From NCBI GenBank assembly GCA_024362935.1, contig JANCRA010000028.1, positions 6,258,476-6,322,475 of the forward strand: 64,000 nucleotides of DNA, given 5' to 3'. The notes beneath the pieces are model-generated. The model had not been told where the DNA came from, did not search any database, and saw only the letters and a list, made by a program, of their open reading frames with translations. The number at the start of each line of letters is the position of its first letter. Positions within the stretch are counted from its first letter, which is position 1. A program made the translations under genes and the position numbers. Positions 1 to 13,830 of this stretch are shown in pieces. Source of the stretch: Setophaga petechia. Taxonomy: Eukaryota > Chordata > Aves > Passeriformes > Parulidae.

Positions 1-3000
1 TGCTGATCTGCTGTAGGAGAAGTGAGGGCTGTGGTCTGAACTTGATTTCACAGAGAGTAAATGCCAGTCAAGAAAAGCCCCCAAATCCTTCATTCCCTAG
101 AGCCTGGAAACCCAGTTTTGTAGGGTAGCTGTGCTGGAAGTGACAAGCTTGTCACCCTCAGGATAATTTTGCAGGTGGCAGAGTACAAGTTTGGTGGGGA
201 CTAACAGAACAAGGCAGCACTGCCACTTGCAGACTCAGTTCCTGTTCTGAATCATGCATCTAATGCCTTTCCAAAAAGCCTTTTTTAATTTACAAGGAAT
301 ATGTGGCATGGCCTCACTGTGTTCTTTGGCTGATGTTCCTTGCTCAGATTGGTGTGACCTGAGCTCTGTGTGGCAGGTGAGGGTCTGACACTTGTACTGT
401 GTAAGATCAGACTTGTAGCATCACGTGTAGACAACTGATTATCAACAGCCTTGGTTTCAGAGCTGTTCCCTTGGATTTCTGCTACCTGCAAATGTCAGCC
501 CCAGCATTCATTCCATGTTACCTGCTCCCTCTGTGTGCCAGGAGCTGGGAGCTCCAAGGAATTCAAGATGTTTTGAAGGAATTTTCCCACCTTCTTTATT
601 TCTCCTTTTCATTTCCCATCCCTTCCTTTTCAGTCCTCACATACCTTGGAATCAGTGTGGGCAATTTCTGCCAAATCTGATGCTACACCCATGTTAACAG
701 CAATGAGGCAACCAGAGGGTTTTTGAGGTTAAGAAGGTAATAATGCACAAGGTTTAGCTCAGTTGTGCTTATTGGGGCAAGTATTGCACATCTTGAATTA
801 GAGCCTCTTGAGACTCAATACAGCCTTACCCTGTCTGATTTATTTAATCACATTTGCATGAAATCAGATATATTCATCAACAGAGAACATTGTGAGCAAA
901 TCGAGTGAAAGCATTACTCAACACAATTTCTGGCAGGAGAATGTAACCTGGAAGTTTTAGGTAGTAAATAATCAGCATTTTTGTTGCTTATTCCAGTTTG
1001 TAGTCACTTAAATTCATCAGCAGTCTTTCCTTGGCTTTTCATATGGATGAGGTCTGGAAGTATGCTGTGACTTCTTGTACAAATAGAAAAAAAATCACCC
1101 ATCATGTATCACTCTGATAAGAACAGTAAAGATCCAACATTGCTGTTGGAATCATGCAGGTATCTGGCACTCCCAAATTGGGCATTATTGGGTTTTCATA
1201 ATCTTGGTAAATAAATCAAGGACATGTTCTTGTCACCAGTCACCAAAGGAGGATATTACAGAGCCCTTCTTCATGCCATGTGCTCAGAGCTGATGTTATA
1301 AAGCAGTTTATCCTTCCTTTCCCAGAGCTATCTACTTTTAAGGGCTTTGTTTTGCACACTGCTGCAAATACATTTGCTGCCTGCATTAGTCATTTACAGT
1401 ACTTAGATCCTGTAACTATTAAATTGTTAACATTTGGAGCCAGCTATAATTATCTTTTATTAGTGGTATTATTAATGGGCATAGTGCTTTCTTTGCTCTC
1501 AGGCTTTCCTGAACATTTGAGGGGTCTTTAATGTATCTTACACTGAAGCAGCATCTTTGATCCCTGTTTAGACAGTTTGTTTTCTTAGCTTTCTAAAATG
1601 CTCACCAAGAATTTTTTGTGTTCATGAAGTTTTTGCTTCCTTTGGATGTGCAAAATGGAAATCCCAGGGAAAAATACATGGCAAAGCTTTGGTCCTGCAG
1701 AATCACCAGCTTCCAGGACTGCTTTAAACAGGAGCTGCTCTGGCTGCACACCCATGTGAGGCAGCTCTATAAACCTCATGCAAATACCAATTTCTGTAAT
1801 TCTTTGTTGGGTTTGAACCCTAAAACAATCAAATAAATGGTGGCTACCAAGGTTAATCATTGGCTATTCTACTAAATGTTCTTTTTATCCATGTTCCAGT
1901 TCAGAACAGGGAGTTTTCTTCCACTTTTATGTAAAAGGGTGGAAGCCCTTAGTTTAACTTGGTTTTTCTGGTGCCTTTCTTGGATTTTTCCATACCTGAA
2001 ACCATAAAAACTTGAGATGCTTGACTTCAGCATCAATGGCACTCTTTTTCCCAGTGTTTATTGTTGGGTGGGGAGGCTGGGGGAGGGATGATCCTGTTGA
2101 TGGTGATGTTGTTCCCATCGAGGGGAATATCCATGGGCAGACTTTCCTTTGAGCTTCTGCTGAAGACCCTGTGGATGTCAGGGGTGGAGGAAGGCTCTGT
2201 CTCAGCTGTGCCATGGCCAGGCAGGCTGCAGTGCTCTCAAATGAGCCCTGTGCTGATGGTCCTGATCAGTGATTTCCTGTGTGTTCTGCAAATTCCTGCA
2301 ATTCCACTGGTTATTGCTAAGAAATCACAGCAATAACTGTGAAAGGCAGCCAGTCATAAACTACAAATGTGCTGTACTAATGTTCCATCCTTTGATGGAA
2401 AACTCCAGGTAGTCTGCAAGTTAGAAATGGCTGCTGGAGATCCCCTGGTGTATGAGCTCTGGCTGGGACTTGGTCCTTTTAACCCTGAGGATTTCTGTCC
2501 ATAGGACAGCAGTGACTCCCTTGTCTTTTTCCTGTTTGTTGCCTTTGTACTGTCACAGTTGTTGTAGTTTTAAATATACAATATCCTGGTGTTAAGCATG
2601 TCTGACCAGCTTAACTCATCAGAAAACCATTTCAGCAGAGGGCTGCTGGCTGATAATGGCTGTACTTTTGCCCTCCTCTCTAAAAGACAGTGGCCACTAA
2701 ATATAGCAGCACGAGCTATTTTTTTGATTATGTAACATCTCTATCTGTCTGTACTCTGATTAAATAATCTATTTTCTTGGCAAAGGAGTGCAAGTTCATT
2801 TTCTGTTATTGATCAACACCATATTTTAGCTGTGATACAGATGACTTATTTGTCTTGCTGCCTGTTGGATTGATTTCTGTCACTGCCTTGCCATCAAGGG
2901 AGCTGGCAGTGGTGGGACCTGCCAGGCACGTGCCTGTCCTCACCCAGGGCAGTGTTTAACAATCCTTCTGTGCAGTGCATGGTGCATCAACTTAACACTT

Positions 3001-4605
3001 TTTGTTGCTATTTTTCAGTCAACATATTGTCTGGTGTCTGTGTGAGCTAAACCTTTATTATTTATCATTTACACTCACATTGTCTCTAGTTAATTCCTCA
3101 TCCCTTGCACCTTCTACCTCCATAGCAGTAAGACTGAGTAAGTTTAGCTGTGTTCAGTACCCTTAAATAACCTACATGGCCAGGGCCTGTGGAAGACTTA
3201 ATTATTGACCATTTCTTGGAACAAATTTAATAAAAACATCCCTGGATTGAATTTGTGAGCCTTAAAATGTATTTGTGCAGTCTGCCCATAGAAACCTCTC
3301 CTCCCACACCTTTTATTTCTGTTATAACATCAGATAAATTCCTGCTGAAAACTTCAGCCCATGGCTTGGGAAGGTGCTGCAGCCACCAGGAAAGGTGATG
3401 AGCAAGGAGCCAGAGCCACCCTCAGTGTTTGTAGGACACTGGAGGGGCAAAGTGAGGTTCCCTGGAATAATGATTTACTGCCCAGTGCCATGAAAGGAGC
3501 TGAGCCAAGACTAAACCAGCTCTTTTTGGGACTTTCCAAAGTTTTACACACACAGCACAGGAGTGCTGGCACAAACTGTGTGCTTTGGGAAGAGAAGGGG
3601 GATTGTCCTGCTCCAGGGCTGGGCCTGGTTCCAGCCTCCTGCTGCAGGAGCTGAAGCCATGGCTCAGTCCTGGGGCTCCACAGCTGGGCAGAGGAGCCAC
3701 ACCTGAGGAGTTTGGGTGCAGTGGGACAGCAGACAGGGTTCCAGGGTTACCTTTGCACCTCCCCAGGCCCAGGAGCAGCAGGGGCAGTGTTTGGCACTGA
3801 GGGTCTGAGCAGGGTGAAATTACTCACTGAGCAAATGCTGGCTCTGAGAACTGTTGGTTGCAGAATTAACCCTGCAGCACCAGGTCAATCCAAAAGGTTG
3901 GTTGGCATTTCCTTACTTCCCTTCTCTCCTACAGCTGTTTGTTTATGCAGGAAGGATGTTTTTTTCATCCACTCAAGGATTCTGCTGTAGTAGAAATGTT
4001 GAGGAATTGTCATTAGCAACACAAAATTAATATTTCCAGTTCAAACTCTCCTTCTATAGAAATACTAAATCTGTTCTATTAACTGTCAAAACAGAATAAT
4101 CAAATAGTTCCTTACCATGGAGTACAACATTAGTCAAGCCTGAAGCTGTTTTATTTCAGCAGCATTATAAAGTCTCAACAACTGTTGAAAGGGAAATAAA
4201 GAATTTGAAAAGTATTTCTGCAAATAACATTTTAAAAGGTTAAATTAGAAAACCCTGCTCTGTTGTCCTCTAAGGGCTTGCAGTCATACCTGGTGTTGTT
4301 GGGGTTTGCCATGGAGAACTATTTAAAGTAATTTTGCTGTCTAGTTTGGATTCTGTGTAGACAGGCAATCTGTCAGTCATATTAGTGAGCATCCCTCACA
4401 ATCCAATACAACTGGATGCTAAAGTTGGGGAAAAAATGAGCAGAGTTAAATATTCAGCAGAGATGTGAAAATAAAACCAGCTGGCACAGGAGGCTCCAGG
4501 GAAGCTCCAGCACAGCAAGAGGTCAGTGCCAAATTGTCACCCAGCTCCTTGACCAGCTCCTGGGCTCTGGGGGCTGAGCCTGATTTTGGGGGTCCCACAG
4601 AGGGA

Positions 4606-4652
4606 AGGGAAAGGAGAGGGAAGGGAAAGGAGAGGGAGGGAGGGAGGGAGGC
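4606..4652. repeat. G/A-rich simple repeat
   Basis: A purine-only tract of GGGAAGGG, AAAGGAGA and GGGA units makes an imperfect polypurine microsatellite inside intron 8. Confidence 0.8.
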
Positions 4653-6569
4653 AGCTCCTTCCTCTGAAGCCCAGGAGGTTGCTCAGTGTCTCAGGCCTGC
4701 CCACATGAAGTGATAATGAACTTGTGCAGGTTTGGACAACACCTGCCTGTCCTCCTTGTCCTGGTTTGTTTTCCCTGCTCTGGGGTCTCACATTCCCTCC
4801 TTTGTTTCCTTCTGCCTGTTTTGGTTTTTTTGTTTTGCTGCTTTGTCACTGGGGTCAGCAAGATTGATGCTGTTGATAGCTCTGAAGTGAAGCTGCAAAG
4901 TGCTGACATGATTGCCATTTGACAGGAGTGGTGTCTCCATTCAGAGCAAAGCTGGAACAAATTGGGAAGAGAAAAAACCATATTGGTAATTGAATACATT
5001 ATTATAAAGACAGCAATCATCCTGGTTGTTAATCTTCAGCATAGCTCCTGGGAAAAGTAAAACCTACTCAAAATATAGAATAAACACATCTCTATCGTGC
5101 TTTTTGCAATTTTCATTGCCTTTATTGAGTAGAAGGACATCAGCTGCCTTTATCAAAGACCATGTAATGCTATTTTCAATAGCCAGAAGGAAATAACTTG
5201 CTTGAGGAGCTAACAGGGAATGGGCACATCACCTGTGTTCACTTCTAAGCCAAGAGCATCTAAAGCATTCTCCAAATACATCTTTTAGTGCTGTGTTACT
5301 GCAGAGCTTTTCTTTTGCACAACATGCATGTCATTTATACTGAGAAAGGCAAAAAGTTGCATTTTAATGCCTATTCCATCCCTAAATAATGCCATAAACC
5401 CCTGTCCAGGTGCTACAGGTGGTTTGACAATGAAAGCAGGATATTGTTGTGTTTGAGTGCCTGTTGGTTAATGTGCTTGGAGGCATACATAGCAGCTTGG
5501 GAAGAAACAGTAAATTGGAGATGATTGGCCTGGTGGACACACTCATTGTGTTTCCTGGCAGTAAATCCTTCAAAAGGCTGTGCAGGTTTTTTTCTTACAC
5601 TGCCCAGCACCAGGTCAGGCTGGGTAAAGGCACAGATAATTCAGTGAACTTGAGCTTTTGGGCTGGGATTGGACCAGGTCTGCCTCTCCCTGCTTTGGGG
5701 TGGGTATTTCCCTGATCCCTGCTCAGGTCCCTGGGGTCTGTCACTCTCTGCTGGGATCCAGTAATGTCCCTTTGAGCTGTGCCTGGGCAGTGACACCTGT
5801 ACACAGAATTCTGCTCTGCTCTCATTTCAAACTGACCTAAAGCTGTTGTACTGAATATAAACAGGGGGGAGTTAGAGAAAAGCTTTTATGGGTTCTTACA
5901 GTGATGGACAAAGACACAGAATAAATAAGGGGAATAAGGGCAGCAATCAATCAATACCTAATTTTTTCAAATTACTGAGCTGCTCAGCTCTCTCTGTGGT
6001 TAAGGAGGAGATGCTGAGTGTCTCTGGAAAGAAGCTCCTAAAGATTAATCTGGAATATGAATGTTGATACAGTAAAAATTCTGAACAGTCTCCAATTTTT
6101 GAGGTTGTTTGTGCTCTAAAGAAAACAAACATACAGAAATCTGTGATTTTGGCAGTGGTGTAGTATGAGGGAAGATTGTTCATTTTGGGTTGTAACTGTT
6201 CAAAACCTAAAGGAATTTTTCAAATGTGACATGGTGATTCTAATAAAAACAAAACAAAACAAAAAAGTGCCAGCAATCCCTCCCATATCCTTGACAAGAT
6301 ATTTGTGCTTATTTTACACATTGAAACTGCAGTGATGTTATTAAGTAAATTTAAATATTTGTATGTATTTTTAGAGGATCTTTAATCAAAGCACAGACAA
6401 TTCCTCCTGCTGATTCTTCAATCTAAAATATTGCCATTCCAATAAAAGAGAATGACACTTAAGATGCCTGCAATTAAGATTTCTAATTTTGGCTAAATCA
6501 TCTATTTTAACTCCATATGTAAAAATAGATAAATTATTGCATGGTCTTTATTTTCCAAATATCAAACTA

Positions 6570-6770
6570 TTACTACTTCTGCTATAATTATTACTACTAT
6601 TAATATTATTAAATATTACACTATTAATATTATTAAATATTATTAATATACTATACTAATATTGATATATTATATAATATATAAATGTTAATATACAATA
6701 CTATTAAAATACTATTAATAGTATTAATATTATTAATATTGTATATTAAAAGAAATTATTTTTATTTTGT
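6570..6770. repeat. AT-rich simple sequence, ATT/TAA units
   Basis: About 200 bases consist almost only of A and T, with repeated TTAATATTATT and ATTAATA units. It is an imperfect trinucleotide-like microsatellite. An open frame through it is an artefact of low complexity. Confidence 0.85.
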
Positions 6771-7789
6771 TAGTTGGAGAAACAATTGTAAAAGAGCTTG
6801 TAGAAGCAGAATTAATAAGATTTGCTCTTTTAGGAAGTTTTTATTTTATACTTTATTATACATTATTTTTGAAGTAAAATTAAGAAAAAAAAAAAAAGGG
6901 CAAGTTCTGAAAACCTGGCAGGTTGTGCTGTGTGCCCTGGGAGCAGAGCAGCATCCACAGCCCTGCAGGACACAGCCTTTCTCCCAGTTTCCAAAGGAAA
7001 TGGAGCTTCCAGGAGCCTGTGCTCTGTTTTACTGCCAGCCTGCTTGGAGCTCATCAGTTCCCCTCCTAAATTAACTTGGAAGCTGCTGATTGACTTCGGC
7101 AGTAATTAACAGCATTAGAAATCCCCGGCACGGGGAGCTCTGGTGGAGCTGGGAATGGCAGGAAAAATAAGGCAGACAAAATAACCCATCTGAGGGCTGC
7201 AGGTGGATCAGCCATGGCTGGAGAGGGGCTTTAATCTGGATTTCCTACAGTTTGTGGGTGGGAGGTGAAGAGGGGACACTCAGGGGCAGCTGCAAAAGCC
7301 CAGATGGCTCAGCTGATGTTGGTACAGTAGGTGCTGTCTAAACAACCCCATGGGAACAATCAGTGGGAAGCTGGGCTTTGTTTGGCCTGGGGCTTGGGGA
7401 GGATGTTTGTTATCCCTGGCTCACCTCCACCAGCAGCACCTCAGGAAGCTGCTCTGGCTGTCAGGTGAAACTGCTCCAGGGAGGATTTCCTCACTGCAGG
7501 AATCCCTCAGACTCAGGCACAAAAATGGGGCAGAACCCACCTGACTCCACCACTGCAGAGGCTGCTCCTTGGTTTCTTACAGCAGCCAGTTCAAAGCTGC
7601 TTTTTGGAGTAAATCACTATCACCCAAGTCTATTAAATCTCCCTCAGATGATGTTTAATTGGGGAACAAATAAGCTGCCAGCTGAAGCTCTGTGAGCAGA
7701 CTGCTCAAATGCTCAACTCCTGGCAAGGGGAATAAACCCCAGAGAGCAGGGTATGGACCCAGAGCTTCCAAATCCCCACCTGTCCTGCA

Positions 7790-7857
7790 GGAATGTGTTC
7801 TGGAAATCAGGAATGTGTTCTGGAAATCAGGGAGGTGTTCTGGAAATCAGGGAGGTG
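7790..7857. repeat. 20-bp tandem repeat, about 3.4 copies
   Basis: A 20-base unit containing TGTTCTGGAAATCAG is repeated three times head to tail plus a partial copy. The first two copies read GGAATG and the third reads GGGAGG, so it is a small recent minisatellite in intron 8. Confidence 0.85.
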
Positions 7858-10800
7858 CAGGGCAGCTGGGAAGGTGTCAGGATTTACAGATTTGGGAGTA
7901 AAGTGAACTAAGTTACCATGAATAAAACAATCACGTCGCAAAATGACTTGCAAAGGGTGAACTAGGGTTTCTGCCAGTGTGGACCACAAACCCACCAGTG
8001 GAATAAGTGAATGGAAAGGATCCAGTGTCTGGTGTGAGATGCACATTTGTTCTGCTTGTGTCAGGATCAGAAAGAACTGAGGGGAGGAAAAACCTAGGAA
8101 CCACTGAGGAACTTGCTTTGTGTATGAGGAGAGCAGCTTTCCTAATAGAAAAACCTCTAAAGCTCAATGCAAATGTTTGGATCCTTGGGAAACAATGATT
8201 TCATCAGCAAATCTAACTACAGAGTGTACCCAAAAGACCCCAAATGAGGACAGTTGCAGGGAACACAAGGTTTAACTGTGCTCTTGCCTTGATGTGATTA
8301 ATAAGGTTGCTGATTTCCCACATCTTATCAGCTGACTATAACACTGGTTTGTATATTTGTTATCTCCATTCTGCATTGTGGTATGGGTGGATAAATAGAA
8401 ATACCATGGAGGCGACAGGAAACAAAACAAAAATAATCAAACATGTTTATCACTAGAGCATTAAAATGGCTGCTGTGGCAGACACCAGATGAATTATGCA
8501 ATACATAACTTAATTCTCTGGGCCACAGATGTTTCATTTTTCCTGCAAGAAGCTGATTGAAGCTTGAATGACAGTTTCAGGCAGTCTTTGATTGCTCTGT
8601 GGGTCACATGCTTGATATGACCTGCATTTGAGTTGCTTTCTACATGCTGTTGCTTTATAAAACATGTAAAATTGACATCGTGTCGGCTGCTCAAGGCCAA
8701 GTCAGGAGTAATTCCATGGGTTTGATATGCTGTGTGTGCAGGGAGGGGAGAGGGAAGGGTGCCTGTGTTTAAATTCTGCTGTGTTATTGCATCAGCTGAA
8801 GTCAGGAGAGGGGAATTGCAGAAAGCTCTTTCAATTTGTACCATGAGGCACGAGGAAATTGGGAGTTTGCTGCATCCATGGCATCTCACGTTGTCAGGAA
8901 ATTCTGTCACATCAGGAGTGGCTCCTGCTTCCCAGGGCAGGCTGGCAGTGCTGGGAATGTTTGTCTGGGTCTGAGCACAAACACTTGGCACAACCTGCAG
9001 GATTTGTTCCCCACCCCGAGGACTCCATCCTGCAGATCTGCTGGGCTGGTGCTGCTGCAGCACCTCAGCCTCAGGGCCTCAGTGAGGGTGGGATTCTGAC
9101 AGAAATACATGAAAAATTAAAGATCAGAATGTTCTTCCTGGCTGTTCTCCATGTCCATAAAGGCAGGTCAGAAGGAGCACAGCAGAGTGGAGTTGCAGGG
9201 TCTCTGCTTGTGTCCCTTGCAGCACCTGCAGGAGAACCTGCCCACAGCTCCAGAGGCTCCACATTTCCCACCAGCTCCCTCAGGACTTAGTGGAAATGGA
9301 TTTTTAGACAAGATTATTTGTTTCTGCAAGTTTCAGGTGCAAAAATTGTCTTGAGTTTCAGCACCTTCTTTGAACTCCTCTGTGGCCCAAAGGCTTGGTG
9401 TAGGGGGATGCAGTATGAGGGTGGTATAGAATGTGATCTTAGCCCCCAAAGAGCTGCAGCTGAGCCAATTGCTAGAGATTAGGAGCAGGCCTGAGCTCAA
9501 CAGGCCACACCTGTAGCCAATAACAACAGTGGGATAAAAGAGTGGATTGGTGGCACCTGGAGTCAGATCATGGCTGCTGCAAAGATGACAACTGCAGGGA
9601 CTGGGAACAGAGGAGCTGCCTACCAGAAACATTGAGGAGGTTTGGAACTCTGGTGATCTGGAATCCTGCACTATAATGACACCAGAACTCTTGAAATATA
9701 AGACAACAGATTGGGACCACTGCTCTGAGGTAGGAGGAAACCCAGAGTGATCCAAATCTGGACATTCCTGATTTCTGACTTTAATGCTACTCATAGGGCT
9801 TTGCAGGGTGAAGCAAAAGCACATTGTAAAAGAAAAATATCTGATCAGGAAAAAAAGGATTTATTGCATTTCTTTTTGTTTTTGTGATGGGCAGCATGAC
9901 TGCTGGTCATGGAGTTCACAAGGGATCTGTTCTTAGGGAGAGAATAACACAAGGAGAGCTGAGTAAGAGGTTTTTAAATGAAGGGTTGAACAGTCTGGGG
10001 AGCCAAAATTCATACTGGCCATGGTGCAACATGTGCAAATATGTGCCACATAAGAAAATAGTATTGCCATCAAATAAAAAAGATGGATCATCTGTTTATC
10101 TATTGGGTTTTTTTTTTTTAATCCAAGCAATACATCTTTTCTTTCTTCCAGCTGCTTACATTAAGTGTTCTCTAGTTTGCCAAGTGTGCCAAGGTTGTGT
10201 GTGTGTGACACTGTGGGAATTACAGCTCTGGGGTGCTGGGAGTTGGTGTTATCTGTTACATATAATTCTTATTTTTCCTCTTTGCCTTTTACTGAGCATA
10301 TCAATTAATGTCAGTCATATCAATTTCTCTCCAGAAATGATTAAGAAAACACTGATGATCTTAGAAACTGCTCCCTTGTGTATCACTGGAATAAAGCTGA
10401 TTTCTGTTCTCTTTAAAACTTTCTAATTGCAAACGTGATTGTCTTATCCTTGAAATCCTGACTTAAAACATGAAGAGAAAACAAAGTGCTGTGCAGGTTT
10501 TCTTGGAAAGCACTTTCTATATGGAGTAAAAGATGTTTTATTCTATAGGGTCTTTTCTCTCTAATGATTGAGAAGATTTTTGTTTTGTTGGGGTGCTGCT
10601 CAGTATCTTGGTTTTTATAAGCAGTTTCTTTAACCTTTTTCAATATTTGAGAACTTGCCACCTTTCACCTGGATTATTTGGAGATCATACCTGCAGCTGG
10701 TGTGGCTGCTTGGTGAGGAATCTTTCCCTGAGATTTATTTCCCCAGCCTGGATCTGTGCGTGGGGGCGGCGAGAGGAAACCAGGATGGATTCTAATAAAA

Positions 10801-10830
10801 CAACAAAAAAAAAAAAAAAAAGAGAAAAAA
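10801..10830. repeat. A-rich tract
   Basis: A run of about 18 A residues is followed by AGAGAAAAAA. It could be a microsatellite or a degenerate retroposon tail. I could not recognise an element upstream of it. Confidence 0.6.
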
Positions 10831-11467
10831 GCCTTGGCTCTCCCTGCTTTTTGCCAAGGGAGGAACTTGATTTAGTGCAGGGTGTCTGCACAGAGGAGTC
10901 TGGGCAGTGTCCAGTGGACATTTCCCACTCCCAGATCAGTGCAGATGACGTTGGGTGTAATCGCCAGAGCACCTGAAGCCAGCCTGCCTTTGATCTCTCA
11001 ATTTAAAGCCTCCAGTCTCTCTCTGCTTAGCAGAGAGGGGATTTTTTCCTTCAATTGAGTTCCTAGGAAAGGAAACACCCAGTTCATTACTAAACTTGGT
11101 GGATTTATGAATCCCTGAACAGAGAAATTCTTTTACAAGAGGCCTGGATTTATATGACACTGGAAAAAGGATTATCTGATCTGAAGATCCTTAGGGGGTT
11201 GCTCTGAAAGAAAATATTAACCTATAGCTCTTGCAATTTGAAAAGTAGATTTGAGAACTTAGCACTAAAAGGTGTGTGACATCTTCCCCTTTGACATGTT
11301 ATGCTGAAATCACTTTTTATTTTGTTCTTTGTACAACCCTTCTGCCTATTATTCCATCTTGTACTGGCAGTAAAGGTGAATTTATCCTCTGTGGATGTTT
11401 GTTGGATTGGAATAATTATGAATTCTAAAAAACATGTAAATGTGTGTATAGTGATACTCATAAAATG

Positions 11468-11545
11468 CCAAAAAATAAAATTAGTGTGTTTTTTATAAAT
11501 AGCTAAAAAATAAAATTAGTGGGTTATTTATAAAATTAGTGGATT
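11468..11545. repeat. Imperfect AT-rich tandem repeat (period about 35 bp)
   Basis: The motif AAAAAATAAAATTAGTG occurs twice in succession and is followed by a shorter third version (ATAAAATTAGTGGA). It looks like a local slippage duplication in intron 8. Confidence 0.7.
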
Positions 11546-13674
11546 TTTAATATTATCTTCCTTTGGAAACTTTCTAGGAAAGTGTTTGTTGTTTTTTTCT
11601 TTCCTAGAAATTAGGCAACAAACCCTGGGCACCTGGGCAGGTCACTGAGGAGCAGGGATAGATGAGGGCATCCACAGCAGAGCTTAGGAAGTGGTTTGAA
11701 TGTGGGTGGGGAATTTGTCTTCCCTCTGCTTTGCTTAAAGGAAAAACTAAAATTGAATATTCAAATGCTGGAATGCTCCTGTGCCCTGAGTGAATGCTGT
11801 GATCATTGGGCTGCAGGCAATTCTGCCATTGTTTAGTGATCCGAAATTGCTTCCTAGAACCAGGAACCTTCCCTGATAAAAATTTCATTGAAACCTGAAA
11901 AAAATTCACTGCACTGCCTTTGCTCTTTTTTTTTTTTTCTTTCTTTAAATGCTTTGGCCCCTGTTGTTCTTTTCTTCCCTTCCCAAATATCCCAAATAAC
12001 TTCACATTTTTTGCCTTGTGCTGGCCAAGTGCTGGGTTACACTGCCTGTAATTTTAAGAGGCTGAGCTGTTTACCTAATTTGGCCAAAATCTGCTCTATG
12101 CTGATCACAGATATATGTTACAAGGATGATTTTTTTCTTTTTTTTTTTCCTTAATTAAACATCAATGCACATTAGTTGATAATGTCTGCTTTTAGTTTGA
12201 AATTGCCTGCGTAAATGTTTGGGTAATTAGAACATTTTAACAAGCCCCACTGGCTCCATATACCGTTTGCTCTGACTAGTAAACTTTTACATGTTTTTAA
12301 AGAAAACAAATGTGTGGGAAAAAAATGTTGTTTGTTTTTTGCCAAACCAAAGTATTAATCTGCCCTGGTAGGGAAGTTTCTTGGCCACGCCACTGCCTGC
12401 AATTTCCAAAGTGTCATCTGTATTTTTCAGTCCTTCCATGTATAAAGAATCCAACAGCAGTTTCCTTCAAGGTTGAGTAAGTTTGAATGTTTAGGGGGCT
12501 GTAGCCACGAGATTTGGCAAACCATTCACTTGTCATGTTAATAAAAAAGGAATTGTTTCTGCTTCTTTAAGCTAGTAGCTAAATGAAGGGCTTGGATCAA
12601 CTGGGTTTTAATCACCAAGTCCAGATTCTTCTTGCTTGCACGTGAATAACTTTGTGGTGTTGAGGGTTTTCATCTGATTTAATTTTATTTAGAAGAGGAA
12701 CTGAGCTTCTTCCCTCTTACCAACCCTTGAATTTGCTGACTTGTTATGCTCTTCAAACCTAATCTGTTTTCTTGATCTTAAAATGAAAATCGAGCCTTTC
12801 TGCACTTTCTATTTCCCCAAAGCAATTGAATTGAAAAGTGGGGTGGTTTGGGTTTTTTTCCCAGCTCCTTAAGTTGTTTTTTATAGATGGCATGTTAGCT
12901 TTGAGGGCTGTTTCATGACTGGTAAAAGCTTATACTTTGTAAAATCCATAGCTTTTAATGCATTTTGTTTCTCACTTCAAACACAGTACTGAGAGAAGAA
13001 ATAATAGAATATTTCATGGTCGTGCTGTTCCAACAGTTCAGATTCTTTTTACATGGTGATGCTGATTTTGTGGCTCCAAATGCTTGGGCTTAAAATTTGA
13101 TTTCCTAAATTCCTTAGTCTGAAAATGTTGAAACTTAGAACAAGCTGTAATACACCCTGAAGAACTGTCTTGCTTACATGATTACTTTTCTTCTACCACA
13201 GAGATTACAAGAAACTGGATCAGATAAATGATTATATTATCTGTGGAATGCAAAAACACTGGGTAGATAACATTTATTCCTGAAAACAGATTTTCCCCAC
13301 TCTTTTTCTCATGATCTGTGTTAATGTTTACAAAGTATCACCCTTGAAAAAACCCTGATTAATGCTGGGTTGCAATGTGGAAATGTGGTGTAACCCACCA
13401 TAAATACCAGTGTAGCAAAATGTCTCCTTGTTATTAATTACTCTCATTCTCTGTATCTGTCTGAAGAAACAACTTTTCTCCTTGCCTTCATCTCTTGGGG
13501 TGATGGGGAAATTGAGGCACTCATGAGGGGCCAAGGTTCATGTTCCTTCAGGAATAAAGAAAGTAAAAAGTGAAATAATCAGATCTCTGGTTCCTAAAAG
13601 TCAGCTTAGTTCACATGGGGTGACTTTGGTCACAAATAAATTCTGGATAACCACAAATTTGTTGATTAGGTGAA

Positions 13675-13830
13675 GGAATTGTTCCCTGTGAGGGTGGGCA
13701 GGCCCTGGATCCCTGGCAGTGCCCAAGGCCAGGCTGGAGCAGCCTGGCACAGTGGAAGGTGGCCCTGCCATGGCAGGGGTGGAACAAAGTGATTTTCCAA
13801 GGTCCCTTCCAAGTTCCCTTCAAGATTCCC
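13675..13830 (+). mobile_element. CR1 LINE 3' fragment, sense on +
   Basis: The stretch has the characteristic avian CR1 order: GTGAGGGTGGGCAGGCCCTG, then a CCCAAGGCCAGGCTGGA segment, then the CCATGGCAGGGGTGGAAC segment and AAGGTCCCTTCCAA. It is a short, 5'-truncated relic in intron 8 without coding capacity. Confidence 0.85.

Noticed and set aside
8494..9063. 189-codon open frame on the minus strand
   Set aside because: There is no recognisable domain, no conserved residues and no splice or promoter context; it is consistent with chance in an intron.
9884..10426. 180-codon open frame on the + strand
   Set aside because: It has hydrophobic runs that come from poly(T) stretches; there is no similarity to any family I know.
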